In this document: piece after piece, positions 6,484 to 13,337 of the stretch
Position numbering within the stretch: the first letter of the stretch is position 1
How the letters are laid out: every line of letters begins with the position of its first letter
IMG/VR virus record: IMGVR_UViG_3300020183_000417
Span: 1 to 25,540 of that record
Source: a virus
Strand: one strand, 5' to 3'
DNA length: 25,540 nt
The notes under the pieces: generated by a model
The model's database searches: none
What the model was told of the DNA's origin: nothing
Seen by the model: only the letters and a program-made list of their open reading frames with translations
Program-made: the position numbers and the translations under genes

Positions 6484-6600
6484 ATGAAAACGAACCTAAT
6501 GAGTTTATTGATTGTTTACCTTTTCATCGTTGATGAACCTTGTAGGGTAAACCTGCTTAAAGAGCCTGTTCAAAGGTTTGATACCGAATTAGCATCCTAA
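6484..6600 (+). CDS. Leader-position miniprotein
   Basis: A 38-residue protein with a hydrophobic first half (MSLLIVYLFIV, 6-16) and a polar end. The frame is open from GTG at 6379, but that lies upstream of the promoter. ATG at 6484 is 29 bases past the start of the -7 element, the usual spacing here; ATG at 6475 is also possible. Whether it works as a protein or a regulatory leader peptide cannot be told. Confidence 0.45.
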   Translation: MKTNLMSLLIVYLFIVDEPCRVNLLKEPVQRFDTELAS

Positions 6601-6619
6601 AAAATTAAACCCCTATATT

Positions 6620-7177
6620 ATGACAAAATTTTCAGTTAGTATCCACGGTTCTTCTTACGAACTCCCGTTGAAAGCAATCCGTACTAAAAACTACGGCCCT
6701 ACTAAGGGTAGTAAGTATGTGTATGTGAATCCCCCTACCGCCGGTCTTTTGGTGAAGCAGTTTGTTAAGCGAAATTTTCCAAATGTGTTGTGCCGTGTGG
6801 CATCGGATTCCTTTTCAGGTGGTAACTCCCTCCGTGTGTATGTATGCACCAAATTAGGCGCTCCAATTGACTCTCAATCTTTCAAAACGATTTCTGATTT
6901 TGTGGATATGTGGGAGTATGGTAAATTCAATGGAATGATTGATATGTATGAAAGCTATGAAAATAGTGGTACTATTTCCGATAATGGATTGGAGTTGGAG
7001 GCGGGTGTTAAATACGCATTTACTGAAAACCAACCCCGCTTTGGTACTGTAGAGTGGGTTGTGAATGAAGTTCGTAGTGGGAGAACCTTTAGTGATACTG
7101 TAAAGTATGTAGATACTAAAATAGCTGAAAAAGCTAAGGTTGAGTTATTACCATATATGAGTGGTATCACAGCTTAA
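6620..7177 (+). CDS. LPD29-like domain protein
   Basis: A 185-residue protein. Residues 40-112 (AGLLVKQFVKRNFP, then SDSFSGGNSLRVYV and KFNGMIDMYES) match what I know of the large polyvalent protein-associated domain LPD29, which has a helix, a FSGGxSxxV strand turn and a FxGMxD end. That domain is found in giant phage and mobile-element polyproteins, where its role is not known. Here it is a free-standing protein. Some third positions are C-rich (ACTCCCGT, CCTACCGCC), unlike its neighbours, perhaps reflecting stronger expression. It is the second gene behind a cassette promoter. Confidence 0.6.
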   Translation: MTKFSVSIHGSSYELPLKAIRTKNYGPTKGSKYVYVNPPTAGLLVKQFVKRNFPNVLCRVASDSFSGGNSLRVYVCTKLGAPIDSQSFKTISDFVDMWEYGKFNGMIDMYESYENSGTISDNGLELEAGVKYAFTENQPRFGTVEWVVNEVRSGRTFSDTVKYVDTKIAEKAKVELLPYMSGITA

Positions 7178-7185
7178 TTAAGATT

Positions 7186-7356
7186 ATGAACAAAATAAAG
7201 ATTTCAGAAATTCGTAAATTCAATGATAATGGAGTTATTCGTGAAGGTATGGTTCATGGTAAATTCAATGAAAACTCATTCATTGTAGTTGTTAAGAATT
7301 TTCATACAGACAAAGAAGAAGATTTTATTGTCAACACATCCGATTTTATAAATTAA
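7186..7356 (+). CDS. Hypothetical small protein
   Basis: A 56-residue protein with a predicted small beta-sheet (KISEIRKF, VIREGMVHGKF, FIVVVKNF). Not recognised. It begins 8 bases after the preceding stop. The bases from its stop onward (AAAGATTTAACCTAAATTT) repeat those at the end of the gene at 14159-14320, so its 3' end is part of the cassette family, here without a promoter core. Confidence 0.6.
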   Translation: MNKIKISEIRKFNDNGVIREGMVHGKFNENSFIVVVKNFHTDKEEDFIVNTSDFIN

Positions 7357-7376
7357 AGATTTAACCTAAATTTTAT

Positions 7377-7703
7377 ATGAAACAATTGAATTGCCCCCCC
7401 TGCACCACTATTGAGGATTTTATGAATGTATTAACATCCCAACTGAATGAGTATTACAATGCTCAATTCGGTAGGGCGACAGTTGATATAAAGTTAAACA
7501 CCGGAAGTAAATTTCACAAAATCACAGTAAACAATTCTGCGTGGGGATTTATCGCCCGTAATAATGGTGTATTAAAAGGTAGACCTTATCTTAGAGGTGA
7601 TTTATTGAAAGCAGCAACCCACCGTCAACCCGCCGCAATTAGTCGTGGAAATGTTATTGAAGGTTGTAATTATACCCCATATGGACCAAATTATTTAAAA
7701 TAA
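7377..7703 (+). CDS. Hypothetical protein
   Basis: A 108-residue basic protein that opens with a Cys pair (NCPPC, 5-9) followed by a helix and several strands. No family recognised. It lies in a run of small unknown genes with 5 bases to the next. Confidence 0.65.
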   Translation: MKQLNCPPCTTIEDFMNVLTSQLNEYYNAQFGRATVDIKLNTGSKFHKITVNNSAWGFIARNNGVLKGRPYLRGDLLKAATHRQPAAISRGNVIEGCNYTPYGPNYLK

Positions 7704-7708
7704 AAATT

Positions 7709-7924
7709 ATGATAAAGAAAAAACCAACCAACCGCAATTTAGAAATTGATTTGACTGGCCCCCAAGGAAACGCATTCTTTCTTATAGGAACTGCACGAAA
7801 TTTGGCCAAACAACTTGGTAAGGATTCAAAAGAAATTACCAATAGGATGATGAGTGGTGATTATGAAAACTTAATCAAAATCTTTGATGAAGAGTTTGGT
7901 AGTATTGTTACACTATATCGCTAA
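7709..7924 (+). CDS. Conserved hypothetical phage protein
   Basis: A 71-residue protein with the pattern LEIDLTGPQGNAFFLIGTA (11-29), an amphipathic helix and an acidic end reaching FDEEFGSIVTLYR. I associate this pattern with a small conserved protein seen in many phages, with no known function. Reading frame, length and spacing are convincing. Confidence 0.7.
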   Translation: MIKKKPTNRNLEIDLTGPQGNAFFLIGTARNLAKQLGKDSKEITNRMMSGDYENLIKIFDEEFGSIVTLYR

Positions 7925-7939
7925 TAAAAAGTAATAGGT

Positions 7940-8059
7940 ATGAAACTAAAAACCACACCGGATGATGTATTTCACTACTTTGTAGTAGCGTTATCAACTT
8001 TAGTAATTATAGCTTGGGCCTTTGCTATTGTTGGTAATATTTTAACATCATTAATCTAA
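7940..8059 (+). CDS. Single-helix membrane miniprotein
   Basis: A 39-residue protein with a polar start (MKLKTTPDDVFHYF) and one hydrophobic helix (about 15-38). Ends 7 bases before the first tRNA gene, so the transcript must be processed here. Function unknown. Confidence 0.55.
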   Translation: MKLKTTPDDVFHYFVVALSTLVIIAWAFAIVGNILTSLI

Positions 8060-8066
8060 AAAAATC

Positions 8067-8140
8067 GTTCCCGTAGCTCAGCAGGTTAGAGCGTCTGACT
8101 CATAATCAGGTGGTCGTAGGTTCGAACCCTACCAGGAACA
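8067..8140 (+). tRNA. tRNA with CAU anticodon (Ile2 or Met)
   Basis: A full cloverleaf of 74 bases without encoded CCA. The acceptor stem GTTCCCG/CAGGAAC has one C-A mismatch at pair 6. The anticodon CAU is at 8101-8103 in the loop CTCATAA, and the T loop is TTCGAAC. Position 1 pairs normally, so it is not an initiator. C4-G69 and C5-G68 are present, the pairs known to guide lysidine formation by TilS, which favours tRNA-Ile reading AUA rather than elongator Met. Confidence 0.95.
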
Positions 8141-8150
8141 CAATAAATGC

Positions 8151-8224
8151 GCTCCGTTCGTCTAATTGGTTAGGACATTCCCCTTTCACGGGAAAGCTTA
8201 CGGGTTCGAGTCCCGTACGGAGTA
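8151..8224 (+). tRNA. tRNA-Glu (UUC)
   Basis: 74 bases. Acceptor stem GCTCCGT/ACGGAGT (G-U at the first pair), anticodon stem TTCCC/GGGAA with loop CTTTCAC and anticodon UUC at 8185-8187, and T arm ACGGG-TTCGAGT-CCCGT. CCA is not encoded. It lies 10 bases after the CAU tRNA, so both are probably cut from one transcript. Confidence 0.95.
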
Positions 8225-8286
8225 CAAAAAAATAAACCTATGAAAAAACTAATTATTATATTAGAAGATAAAAATATCTTTAAAAA

Positions 8287-8736
8287 TTGAAAAAATTTCG
8301 TTCAGTAGATAATGGTTATGTTGACCCTATAGAGCATACATTGGGTGTACTAAAAAAGTATCCATCAACCAAAATATATATTGGTACTGATTCTCAAAAT
8401 GTGGGAATACAAACAGTATATGTAACTGCTATTGCGTATAGGTTTGGTATTAGAGGGGTTCATTATATTTATAGTAAAGAAAAAGTACCTATCATAAAAG
8501 ACCTGTTCAAGCGTTTATTTGAAGAATGTTCTCGTACAATAGAAACCGCTGAATGGTTTACCCAACAAATAAATGTAAATGTAGAGTTGGATATGGATTA
8601 TAATGAAGATGAATATTGGCCCTCCAATCGTTTAGTATCTGCTACGAGGGGATGGGCGAGTTCTTTGGGATACAAAGTAAATATAAAACCCCATTCTCAA
8701 ATCGCTACCAAAGCAGCAGATTATCATTGTTCATAA
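8287..8736 (+). CDS. YkuK-type RNase H-fold protein (DUF458)
   Basis: A 149-residue protein of the RNaseH-like YkuK family (PF04308). It shows IYIGTDSQ (30-37) with the first acidic residue, an acidic helix with Glu79-Glu80, the strand ELDMDYNED (100-108), and the family end pattern RGWASSLGYKVNIKPHSQIATKAAD (121-145). These conserved acids suggest a metal-dependent RNase H-like core, though activity is not established for the family. The only start is TTG at 8287, which overlaps the TGA of a 16-codon frame beginning at 8240 (ATTGA), possibly a coupling peptide. The end is odd: after stop 8736 a further frame, ATG 8738-8773, encodes a basic helix that could be a lost tail. Confidence 0.8.
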   Translation: MKKFRSVDNGYVDPIEHTLGVLKKYPSTKIYIGTDSQNVGIQTVYVTAIAYRFGIRGVHYIYSKEKVPIIKDLFKRLFEECSRTIETAEWFTQQINVNVELDMDYNEDEYWPSNRLVSATRGWASSLGYKVNIKPHSQIATKAADYHCS

Positions 8737-8776
8737 TATGGTAGAAAGGTTTATTCATAAATTTAAAAAATAAAAA

Positions 8777-9115
8777 ATGGCACTTTTAATCGGAATGTTT
8801 CTGATGCTATTGGCACAGGTACTTACTTTTTATCAACTACAAGGTCAGATAAAATACCAATGGTTCAAAGATAACTATTGGGTTATTGTATTAATGGGTA
8901 TTCCAATATCAATGATGTATATGGAATCGGTTAGGCAAATTATCAACTATTATGGTGGGTTACTTTGGCCATCCCGTCTTATTGGGTTTGGTATTGGGGT
9001 AGTGGTTTTTGCTATACTTTCACAATTACTTTTTGGGGAGAATTTAAATACAAAAACAATGGTGTGTTTAATCTTATCAGGGGCTATTATACTGATACAA
9101 ATATTTTGGAAATAA
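8777..9115 (+). CDS. Four-helix membrane protein
   Basis: A 112-residue hydrophobic protein with four predicted membrane segments (about 2-18, 32-48, 63-84, 92-110) and a Trp/Tyr-rich first loop (QGQIKYQWFKDNYW, 22-35). Size and topology recall small multidrug-resistance-type proteins, but I see no conserved membrane glutamate in the first helix, so transport is not supported. Similar proteins are, to my knowledge, found in T4-like marine phages. Function unknown. Confidence 0.75.
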   Translation: MALLIGMFLMLLAQVLTFYQLQGQIKYQWFKDNYWVIVLMGIPISMMYMESVRQIINYYGGLLWPSRLIGFGIGVVVFAILSQLLFGENLNTKTMVCLILSGAIILIQIFWK

Positions 9116-9158
9116 AAAATCAATATTTATTTATATAAACAATTTAAAAAAACAATCT

Positions 9159-10727
9159 ATGAAAAAAAGTTTTATTCTCGCTCTTTTGAGCATGATTAGT
9201 TTCGCACAAGCGCAAACTACAGTTGATACTATCCAATCGGATATTACAACAAACACCACTTGGAATAGTGGTACAATTTATTTACTAACGGGAAATCGGT
9301 TTGTAAAAAATGGGGCAACCTTAACTATTGAACCTGGTACAATTATCAGAGGCGATAAAGCATCAAAGGGAACTTTAATTGTTACTAAAAACGGCCGTAT
9401 TAACGCAAATGGAACTCAAACCCAACCAATTGTTTTTACCTCAAATGAACCCACCGGTCAGCGAGGTTATGGAGATTGGGGTGGTGTTGTTATTTTAGGA
9501 AACGCTACCACTAATATTCCTGGTGGGGTTGGTATTATTGAAGGTGGTCTTTTAGGGCAAGATGCGACCTATGGTGGAACTGATGATGAAGATAGTTCGG
9601 GTGTATTTAGGTATGTTCGTATTGAATTTCCCGGCATTGCTTATCAACCAAATAATGAAATTAACGGATTAACTTTGGGTGGTGTTGGTAGTAAAACTAT
9701 TATTGAATATGTACAAGTCAGTTATTCAGGCGATGATGCCTTTGAGTGGTTTGGTGGAACAGTTAATGGTAAATATCTAATTGCCCATCGTGGATGGGAT
9801 GATGATTTTGATACCGATTTTGGTTATACAGGTAAAGTACAGTTTGCTTTATCAATACGCGATGCAGCCATTGCCGACCAATCCCAATCAAACGGGTTTG
9901 AATCTGATAACGATGGAACGGGTAGTGGGAATACTCCTATTACCGCACCACTATTTTCAAATGTAACTATTATCGGTCCAAAAGAAAATGGAACACCAAA
10001 TTCGCTTTATCGTAGGGCATTACACCTTCGTAGAAACACGAGAACATCCGTTTATAATTCATTATTTATGGGATATCCAACGGGAGTACATATTGATGGT
10101 TCGGCTGCTCAATCAAATGCCACCAACGATATCCTTCAAATTGAAAGGGTAGTATTTGCTAATATGACTAATAAATTTGAACAAACGGCCGGAGCAAACT
10201 CTTGGGCTGGGATGGTGAATTATTTTAGTGATAGTTTAAGAGAAAATGAAGTATTTGATAGTACATCGCAAATTGGGTTATCTTCAGGATATAATAATCT
10301 AACAAACCCACAATTGCTTCCTCAACAAAATAGTATTTTATTAACAGGTGCTTCTTTTTCAAATCCCCGACTATCAAACAATTTCTTTACACCCGTTACT
10401 CATCGTGGTGCGTTTGGTACATCTGATTGGACAATTGGTTGGTCTAATTTTAACCCGGATACAATTAGAACATCTATTCGTTATATGGATATCTCAAAAC
10501 GAATGAGTGTTTATCCAAACCCTATGAATAACCAATTCACGGTGGAATCTAACGAACCTATTACAAATATTTCAGTATTTAATATTATGGGTTCTAATGT
10601 TCAATCGGATATTACATACAATGAAAATCGTTCAATAGTTAATATTGAAGATACTATAAGGGGTATTCTTTTTGTTAATGTTAGAACACTATCAGGAAAT
10701 TATACAACCCGTATTATTAAAAATTAG
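9159..10727 (+). CDS. Secreted beta-helix protein with T9SS sorting domain
   Basis: A 522-residue exported protein. Residues 1-18 are a signal peptide with an AQA cleavage site. The body (about 30-430) is Gly/Asn/Thr-rich with repeated short strands, such as LTIEPGTIIRGDKAS (55-69) and repeated DDDFDTDFGY-like acidic turns, and resembles right-handed beta-helix cell-surface proteins of Bacteroidota. The last 73 residues begin SVYPNPMNNQFTV and end TTRIIKN, the typical type A C-terminal domain that directs cargo through the type IX secretion system to the outer surface. T9SS occurs only in Bacteroidota, so this ties the element to that host group. It is an unusual cargo for a phage; a role at the infected cell surface is a guess. 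It is by far the longest gene of its neighbourhood. Confidence 0.9.
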   Translation: MKKSFILALLSMISFAQAQTTVDTIQSDITTNTTWNSGTIYLLTGNRFVKNGATLTIEPGTIIRGDKASKGTLIVTKNGRINANGTQTQPIVFTSNEPTGQRGYGDWGGVVILGNATTNIPGGVGIIEGGLLGQDATYGGTDDEDSSGVFRYVRIEFPGIAYQPNNEINGLTLGGVGSKTIIEYVQVSYSGDDAFEWFGGTVNGKYLIAHRGWDDDFDTDFGYTGKVQFALSIRDAAIADQSQSNGFESDNDGTGSGNTPITAPLFSNVTIIGPKENGTPNSLYRRALHLRRNTRTSVYNSLFMGYPTGVHIDGSAAQSNATNDILQIERVVFANMTNKFEQTAGANSWAGMVNYFSDSLRENEVFDSTSQIGLSSGYNNLTNPQLLPQQNSILLTGASFSNPRLSNNFFTPVTHRGAFGTSDWTIGWSNFNPDTIRTSIRYMDISKRMSVYPNPMNNQFTVESNEPITNISVFNIMGSNVQSDITYNENRSIVNIEDTIRGILFVNVRTLSGNYTTRIIKN

Positions 10728-10739
10728 GATAAAATAAAA

Positions 10740-11179
10740 ATGTCAATACTAATTGCATCAGACCACGCTGGGTGGGAATTAAAAAACCACCTAATTGAGT
10801 TTATGAGTAAGAATGGTGTAGAATTAACGGACTTGGGAACGAACACTCCCGAGTCCGTTGATTACCCAGATTACGCACATAGATTATGTTCAAACTTTAA
10901 ATCACAATTTGGTATTCTTATATGTGGTAGTGGTAATGGGATGTGTATGGCAGCGAATAAATGGCCGGGAATCCGTGCCGTGCCGCACTTTGTTGGGATG
11001 TTGATACTGCACGATTAGCAAGGGCTCACAATAATGCAAATGTTATTTGTTTATCTGCAAGGTTTCTTTGTATTGATGATGCGGTTGATATCCTAACCAC
11101 ATTTTTAGAAACCGATTTTGAGGGAGGTAGACATATTAAACGAATGATGGGAATTGATATAGCTAATAATTATGTATAA
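10740..11179 (+). pseudogene. rpiB: Ribose-5-phosphate isomerase B, frameshifted
   Basis: RpiB interconverts ribose 5-phosphate and ribulose 5-phosphate. The start (ILIASDHAG, 3-11) and catalytic region (ICGSGNGMCMAANKWPGIRA) are intact in the first frame, which then reads into a stop at 11018. The rest of the family sequence (ALCWDVDTARLARAHNNAN, then GGRHIKRM) continues in another frame to 11179. The cause is visible: GTGCC occurs twice in tandem at 10975-10984. Removing one copy restores one frame of 144 residues, the normal RpiB length, with the expected joint IRAALCWD. Either a recent inactivating slippage or a sequence error. The next gene overlaps its stop by 8 bases, so it was an operon member. 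The first half alone lacks needed active-site residues. Confidence 0.9.
10975..10984 (+). repeat. 5-base tandem duplication in rpiB
   Basis: GTGCCGTGCC, two copies of GTGCC. Deleting one restores the full RpiB frame, so this is the frameshift site. Confidence 0.9.
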
Positions 11180-11447
11180 ATTAGAAGATGTAAATAGTGG
11201 CCGGATTTGGGAAGCCGAATCGGCCAAATGGGCCCAAAGAGATTTGCGTGGTGGTATAAAAAATTGGCAAGATGGTGGGCCGCATGTAGGTAATATACTC
11301 GTTCTTAATTTTGAGTATTCAGATGGTATGGGTTCATTTTATTCTTTTTGTTCTGATAAGATAACTGAAATCGTAAATTGGAAAGGTCGGAATGTTCACT
11401 TTAAAACTGAAGGTGATAAAGAATATAAACTATCTTTTAAGTTTTGA
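11172..11447 (+). CDS. Hypothetical protein
   Basis: A 91-residue soluble protein, probably all-beta, with tryptophans at 13, 20, 32 and 69. Its ATG overlaps the end of the rpiB frame by 8 bases, and the dCMP deaminase ATG follows 3 bases after its stop. Not recognised. Confidence 0.65.
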   Translation: MYKLEDVNSGRIWEAESAKWAQRDLRGGIKNWQDGGPHVGNILVLNFEYSDGMGSFYSFCSDKITEIVNWKGRNVHFKTEGDKEYKLSFKF

Positions 11448-11449
11448 TA

Positions 11450-11902
11450 ATGAACTGGACTGAATACTTTTTAAAAATTGCTGAAGTAGTAAAATTAAAA
11501 TCCAAAGATAAAAGTACACAAATCGGTGTAGTGTTGGTTGGGGATAATAATGAGATTATATCTACTGGGTATAACTCATTCCCACGAGGGATTGATGATG
11601 GTGTCAAAGAAAGGCAGAATAGACCTGAAAAGTATTATTGGTTTGAACACGCTGAAAGAAATGCTATCTATAATGCAGCCCGAATTGGTGTATCTACGAA
11701 TGGAGCGAGGATGTATATGACTTGTGGAATACCTTGCGCAGATTGTGCAAGGGGGATTATAAACGCTGGGATTAAGGAGATATGGATGTTGGGTGGTGGT
11801 TCTAATCAGTTAAAGTGGGAAGAAAGTGCGGAACGAAGTATCAAAATGTTTGAGGAAGCGGGGATTGGTGTTTTTTATTACACAAAAGATTTGGATAATT
11901 AA
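11450..11902 (+). CDS. dCMP deaminase family protein
   Basis: A 150-residue zinc-dependent deoxycytidylate deaminase converting dCMP to dUMP, the precursor of dTMP. Zinc and catalytic residues are in place: HAE (67-69) followed by RNAI, and PCADC (95-99). A family-typical insert-region GYNSFPRGIDDG (41-52) lies between. An in-frame TTG at 11444 overlaps the previous stop, but ATG at 11450 is the better start and gives the usual MNWTEYF opening. Supply of thymidine nucleotides suits an AT-rich phage. The -33 element of the next promoter lies inside its last codons. Confidence 0.93.
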   Translation: MNWTEYFLKIAEVVKLKSKDKSTQIGVVLVGDNNEIISTGYNSFPRGIDDGVKERQNRPEKYYWFEHAERNAIYNAARIGVSTNGARMYMTCGIPCADCARGIINAGIKEIWMLGGGSNQLKWEESAERSIKMFEEAGIGVFYYTKDLDN

Positions 11903-11921
11903 ATAATTATTTGTATATTGT
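11891..11921 (+). promoter_or_regulatory. Bacteroidota-type promoter
   Basis: TTGG at 11891-11894 (within the end of the deaminase gene), 19 bases, TATATTGT at 11914-11921. ATG of the next gene is 31 bases from the start of the -7 element. Confidence 0.8.
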
Positions 11922-11944
11922 ATAAAATTAAATCGGAGTAGATT

Positions 11945-12127
11945 ATGAAAGAATACTATTTTTATTTCAAATCGGATAATAAAATGGAAGCAATTAGTAA
12001 AACAAAAGCAAGTTCTTTAGAAGATGCTATTGAGTTATTTTGTGAAACTAAAAAAATGAAAGTATCCCAATTTAATGAATTATTTAATGTAACCGAAGTG
12101 GTAAGAAAAAAAGTAGTTAATAAATAA
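11945..12127 (+). CDS. Hypothetical small protein
   Basis: A 60-residue protein with a strand start (EYYFYFKSD) and two helices (SLEDAIELFCETK and VSQFNELF), as in many small phage accessory proteins. Not recognised. First gene behind its own promoter, and two tRNA genes follow in the same transcript. Confidence 0.6.
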   Translation: MKEYYFYFKSDNKMEAISKTKASSLEDAIELFCETKKMKVSQFNELFNVTEVVRKKVVNK

Positions 12128-12137
12128 TAATAATAAT

Positions 12138-12222
12138 GCCTCGGTGGCGAAATAGGTAGCCGCGCAGGACTTAAAATCCTGTAGCCGATGAGGCTGTACC
12201 GGTTCGATTCCGGTCCGAGGTA
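12138..12222 (+). tRNA. tRNA-Leu (UAA)
   Basis: 85 bases, class II with a long variable arm (12182-12197 region). Acceptor stem GCCTCGG/CCGAGGT, anticodon stem CAGGA/TCCTG with anticodon UAA at 12172-12174, and T arm ending GGTTCGATTCC. No encoded CCA. Reads UUA, a very common codon in this window. Confidence 0.95.
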
Positions 12223-12236
12223 CAAAAAATAAATAT

Positions 12237-12310
12237 GCGCCCGTAGCTCAGTTGGATAGAGCAACAGATTTCTAATCTGTTGGCCAGGGGTTCGAATCCC
12301 TTCGGGCGTA
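12237..12310 (+). tRNA. tRNA-Arg (UCU)
   Basis: 74 bases. Acceptor stem GCGCCCG/CGGGCGT, anticodon stem ACAGA/TCTGT, anticodon UCU at 12271-12273, T loop TTCGAAT. No encoded CCA. Reads AGA, favoured in these genes. Confidence 0.95.
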
Positions 12311-12326
12311 CTAAAATAAAAAAGTA

Positions 12327-12710
12327 ATGAATATAAAATACAAATTTAAAAAATTGCAGGTGTGGTTTAGGCGAGGTTTAGTTAAACACGAACCATATAC
12401 TGAAAGAGAGGTTTTAACAAAGAGGGTTTTAATACGATTAATGTCTAATCCAAAAACCCATTATTTGATGACACCATCGGGTAGATACTATGTTCAAACT
12501 GATGATAAACAATATACATTAATACTGCAAAATAATATGGTTAAAGTTTCCAATCACTATTATACATTTGAGTTTACTATTAGTTCATTTCTATCAAATG
12601 AATTGATTGAGTTGGTTCAAAAGGCAATTGAGAAAGAACGTAGTAAAATGGAAGAAGAAATGTTTAAAACGGAAATAAACATGCTTAATGATATTTTATC
12701 AAAAAAATAA
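12327..12710 (+). CDS. Hypothetical protein
   Basis: A 127-residue protein with a very basic start (YKFKKLQVWFRRG, 5-17), a middle beta region (THYLMTPSGRYYVQT, then YTLILQNNMVKV) and a charged helical end that may form a coiled coil (about 94-125). The basic end could bind nucleic acid, but no motif proves it. Its last codons and stop are part of a 93-base sequence repeated at 13048-13140. Confidence 0.65.
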   Translation: MNIKYKFKKLQVWFRRGLVKHEPYTEREVLTKRVLIRLMSNPKTHYLMTPSGRYYVQTDDKQYTLILQNNMVKVSNHYYTFEFTISSFLSNELIELVQKAIEKERSKMEEEMFKTEINMLNDILSKK

Positions 12711-12795
12711 TTGTCTTTATTTTTGAAAAAATTTGGAAATATCAAATTTCTTTTGTATATTGTATAAAATTTAAAACAATTTAATTATGAAAAAC
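12703..12795 (+). repeat. 93-base direct repeat, copy 1
   Basis: Matches 13048-13140 at 91 of 93 positions. It runs from the last codons of one gene through its stop, the intergenic promoter, the leader and the first three codons of the next gene. The same layout in both copies means a promoter segment with gene ends was duplicated as a unit. Confidence 0.95.
12733..12763 (+). promoter_or_regulatory. Bacteroidota-type promoter (repeat copy 1)
   Basis: TTGG at 12733-12736, 19 bases, TATATTGT at 12756-12763. ATG follows 31 bases from the -7 start. Confidence 0.8.
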
Positions 12796-12957
12796 TTATT
12801 TACAACAAAAAACTTGATTCTATATTCAGCCGTATTATGTATATTCTGGGCAGAATGGATTTATTTAGTGGAAGAAAATCATTTGAAAGCAATTTTCGTT
12901 GGTCTTTGGTCTCCCACAATTTTAGGACTTCTCAACTATTTGAACTCTAAAAAGTAA
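12787..12957 (+). CDS. Two-helix membrane miniprotein
   Basis: A 56-residue protein with hydrophobic segments at about 10-28 and 34-52 and a short acidic loop (EENH) between, so both ends are probably in the cytoplasm. Its first codons lie in the 93-base repeat. Function unknown; such proteins could modify the host membrane. Confidence 0.6.
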   Translation: MKNLFTTKNLILYSAVLCIFWAEWIYLVEENHLKAIFVGLWSPTILGLLNYLNSKK

Positions 12958-12959
12958 AA

Positions 12960-13055
12960 ATGGATATACTTACAGTATCAACATTTATTAGTGTTTTATT
13001 TATATGCTGGATTATTCGAGATCCTAAAGTTATAGGAAAACTATTTGAAAAATAA
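12960..13055 (+). CDS. Single-helix membrane miniprotein
   Basis: A 31-residue protein starting 3 bases after the previous stop: a hydrophobic helix (about 3-18) ending in a tryptophan and a charged tail (RDPKVIGKLFEK). Its stop is inside the second 93-base repeat. Small, but frame, spacing and composition support translation. Confidence 0.5.
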   Translation: MDILTVSTFISVLFICWIIRDPKVIGKLFEK

Positions 13056-13140
13056 TTGTATTTATTTATGAAAAAATTTGGAAATATCAAATTTCTTTTG
13101 TATATTGTATAAAATTTAAAACAATTTAATTATGAAAAAC
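13048..13140 (+). repeat. 93-base direct repeat, copy 2
   Basis: Second copy of 12703-12795 with two differences near its left end. It joins the end of the 31-residue membrane miniprotein gene to the lipoprotein gene. Confidence 0.95.
13078..13108 (+). promoter_or_regulatory. Bacteroidota-type promoter (repeat copy 2)
   Basis: TTGG at 13078-13081, 19 bases, TATATTGT at 13101-13108. ATG of the lipoprotein gene is 31 bases from the -7 start. Identical in core to the copy at 12733. Confidence 0.8.
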
Positions 13141-13302
13141 ATCTTTTTTATGGTAATGGCTGCTATGGTTGTATCACTTACGGCCTGCACCAACAACGCT
13201 GAGCAAACTGAAGAATCGGTTGCTGAACCAGTTGATTCTGCAGTTGTAGATTCTACTCAGGAGTTTTATCCTGCTGCAGATAGCACTACTACCGCACAAT
13301 AG
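13132..13302 (+). CDS. Small acidic lipoprotein
   Basis: A 56-residue protein with a hydrophobic signal peptide and lipobox LTAC (Cys19), followed by an acidic, low-complexity Glu/Asp/Ser/Thr/Ala stretch. It should be lipidated and tethered to an envelope membrane of the host. The mature part of 38 residues looks disordered. It has its own duplicated promoter and is followed by a tRNA gene. Possible superinfection-exclusion or envelope-protection protein, by context only. Confidence 0.75.
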   Translation: MKNIFFMVMAAMVVSLTACTNNAEQTEESVAEPVDSAVVDSTQEFYPAADSTTTAQ

Positions 13303-13337
13303 TAGTTTCTCAACACATCCCCTTAGTGGGGGTACTT

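Noticed and set aside
8240-8290. 16-codon frame before the YkuK-like gene as a gene
   Set aside because: Too short to support by itself; noted only as a possible coupling peptide.
10740-11179. Programmed ribosomal frameshift in rpiB
   Set aside because: There is no slippery heptamer; an exact 5-base tandem duplication explains the break better.
13319-13331. CCCC/GGGG hairpin as a terminator after the lipoprotein gene
   Set aside because: Only four pairs and no T-tract; it sits 7 bases before a tRNA and may matter for processing, but cannot be called.
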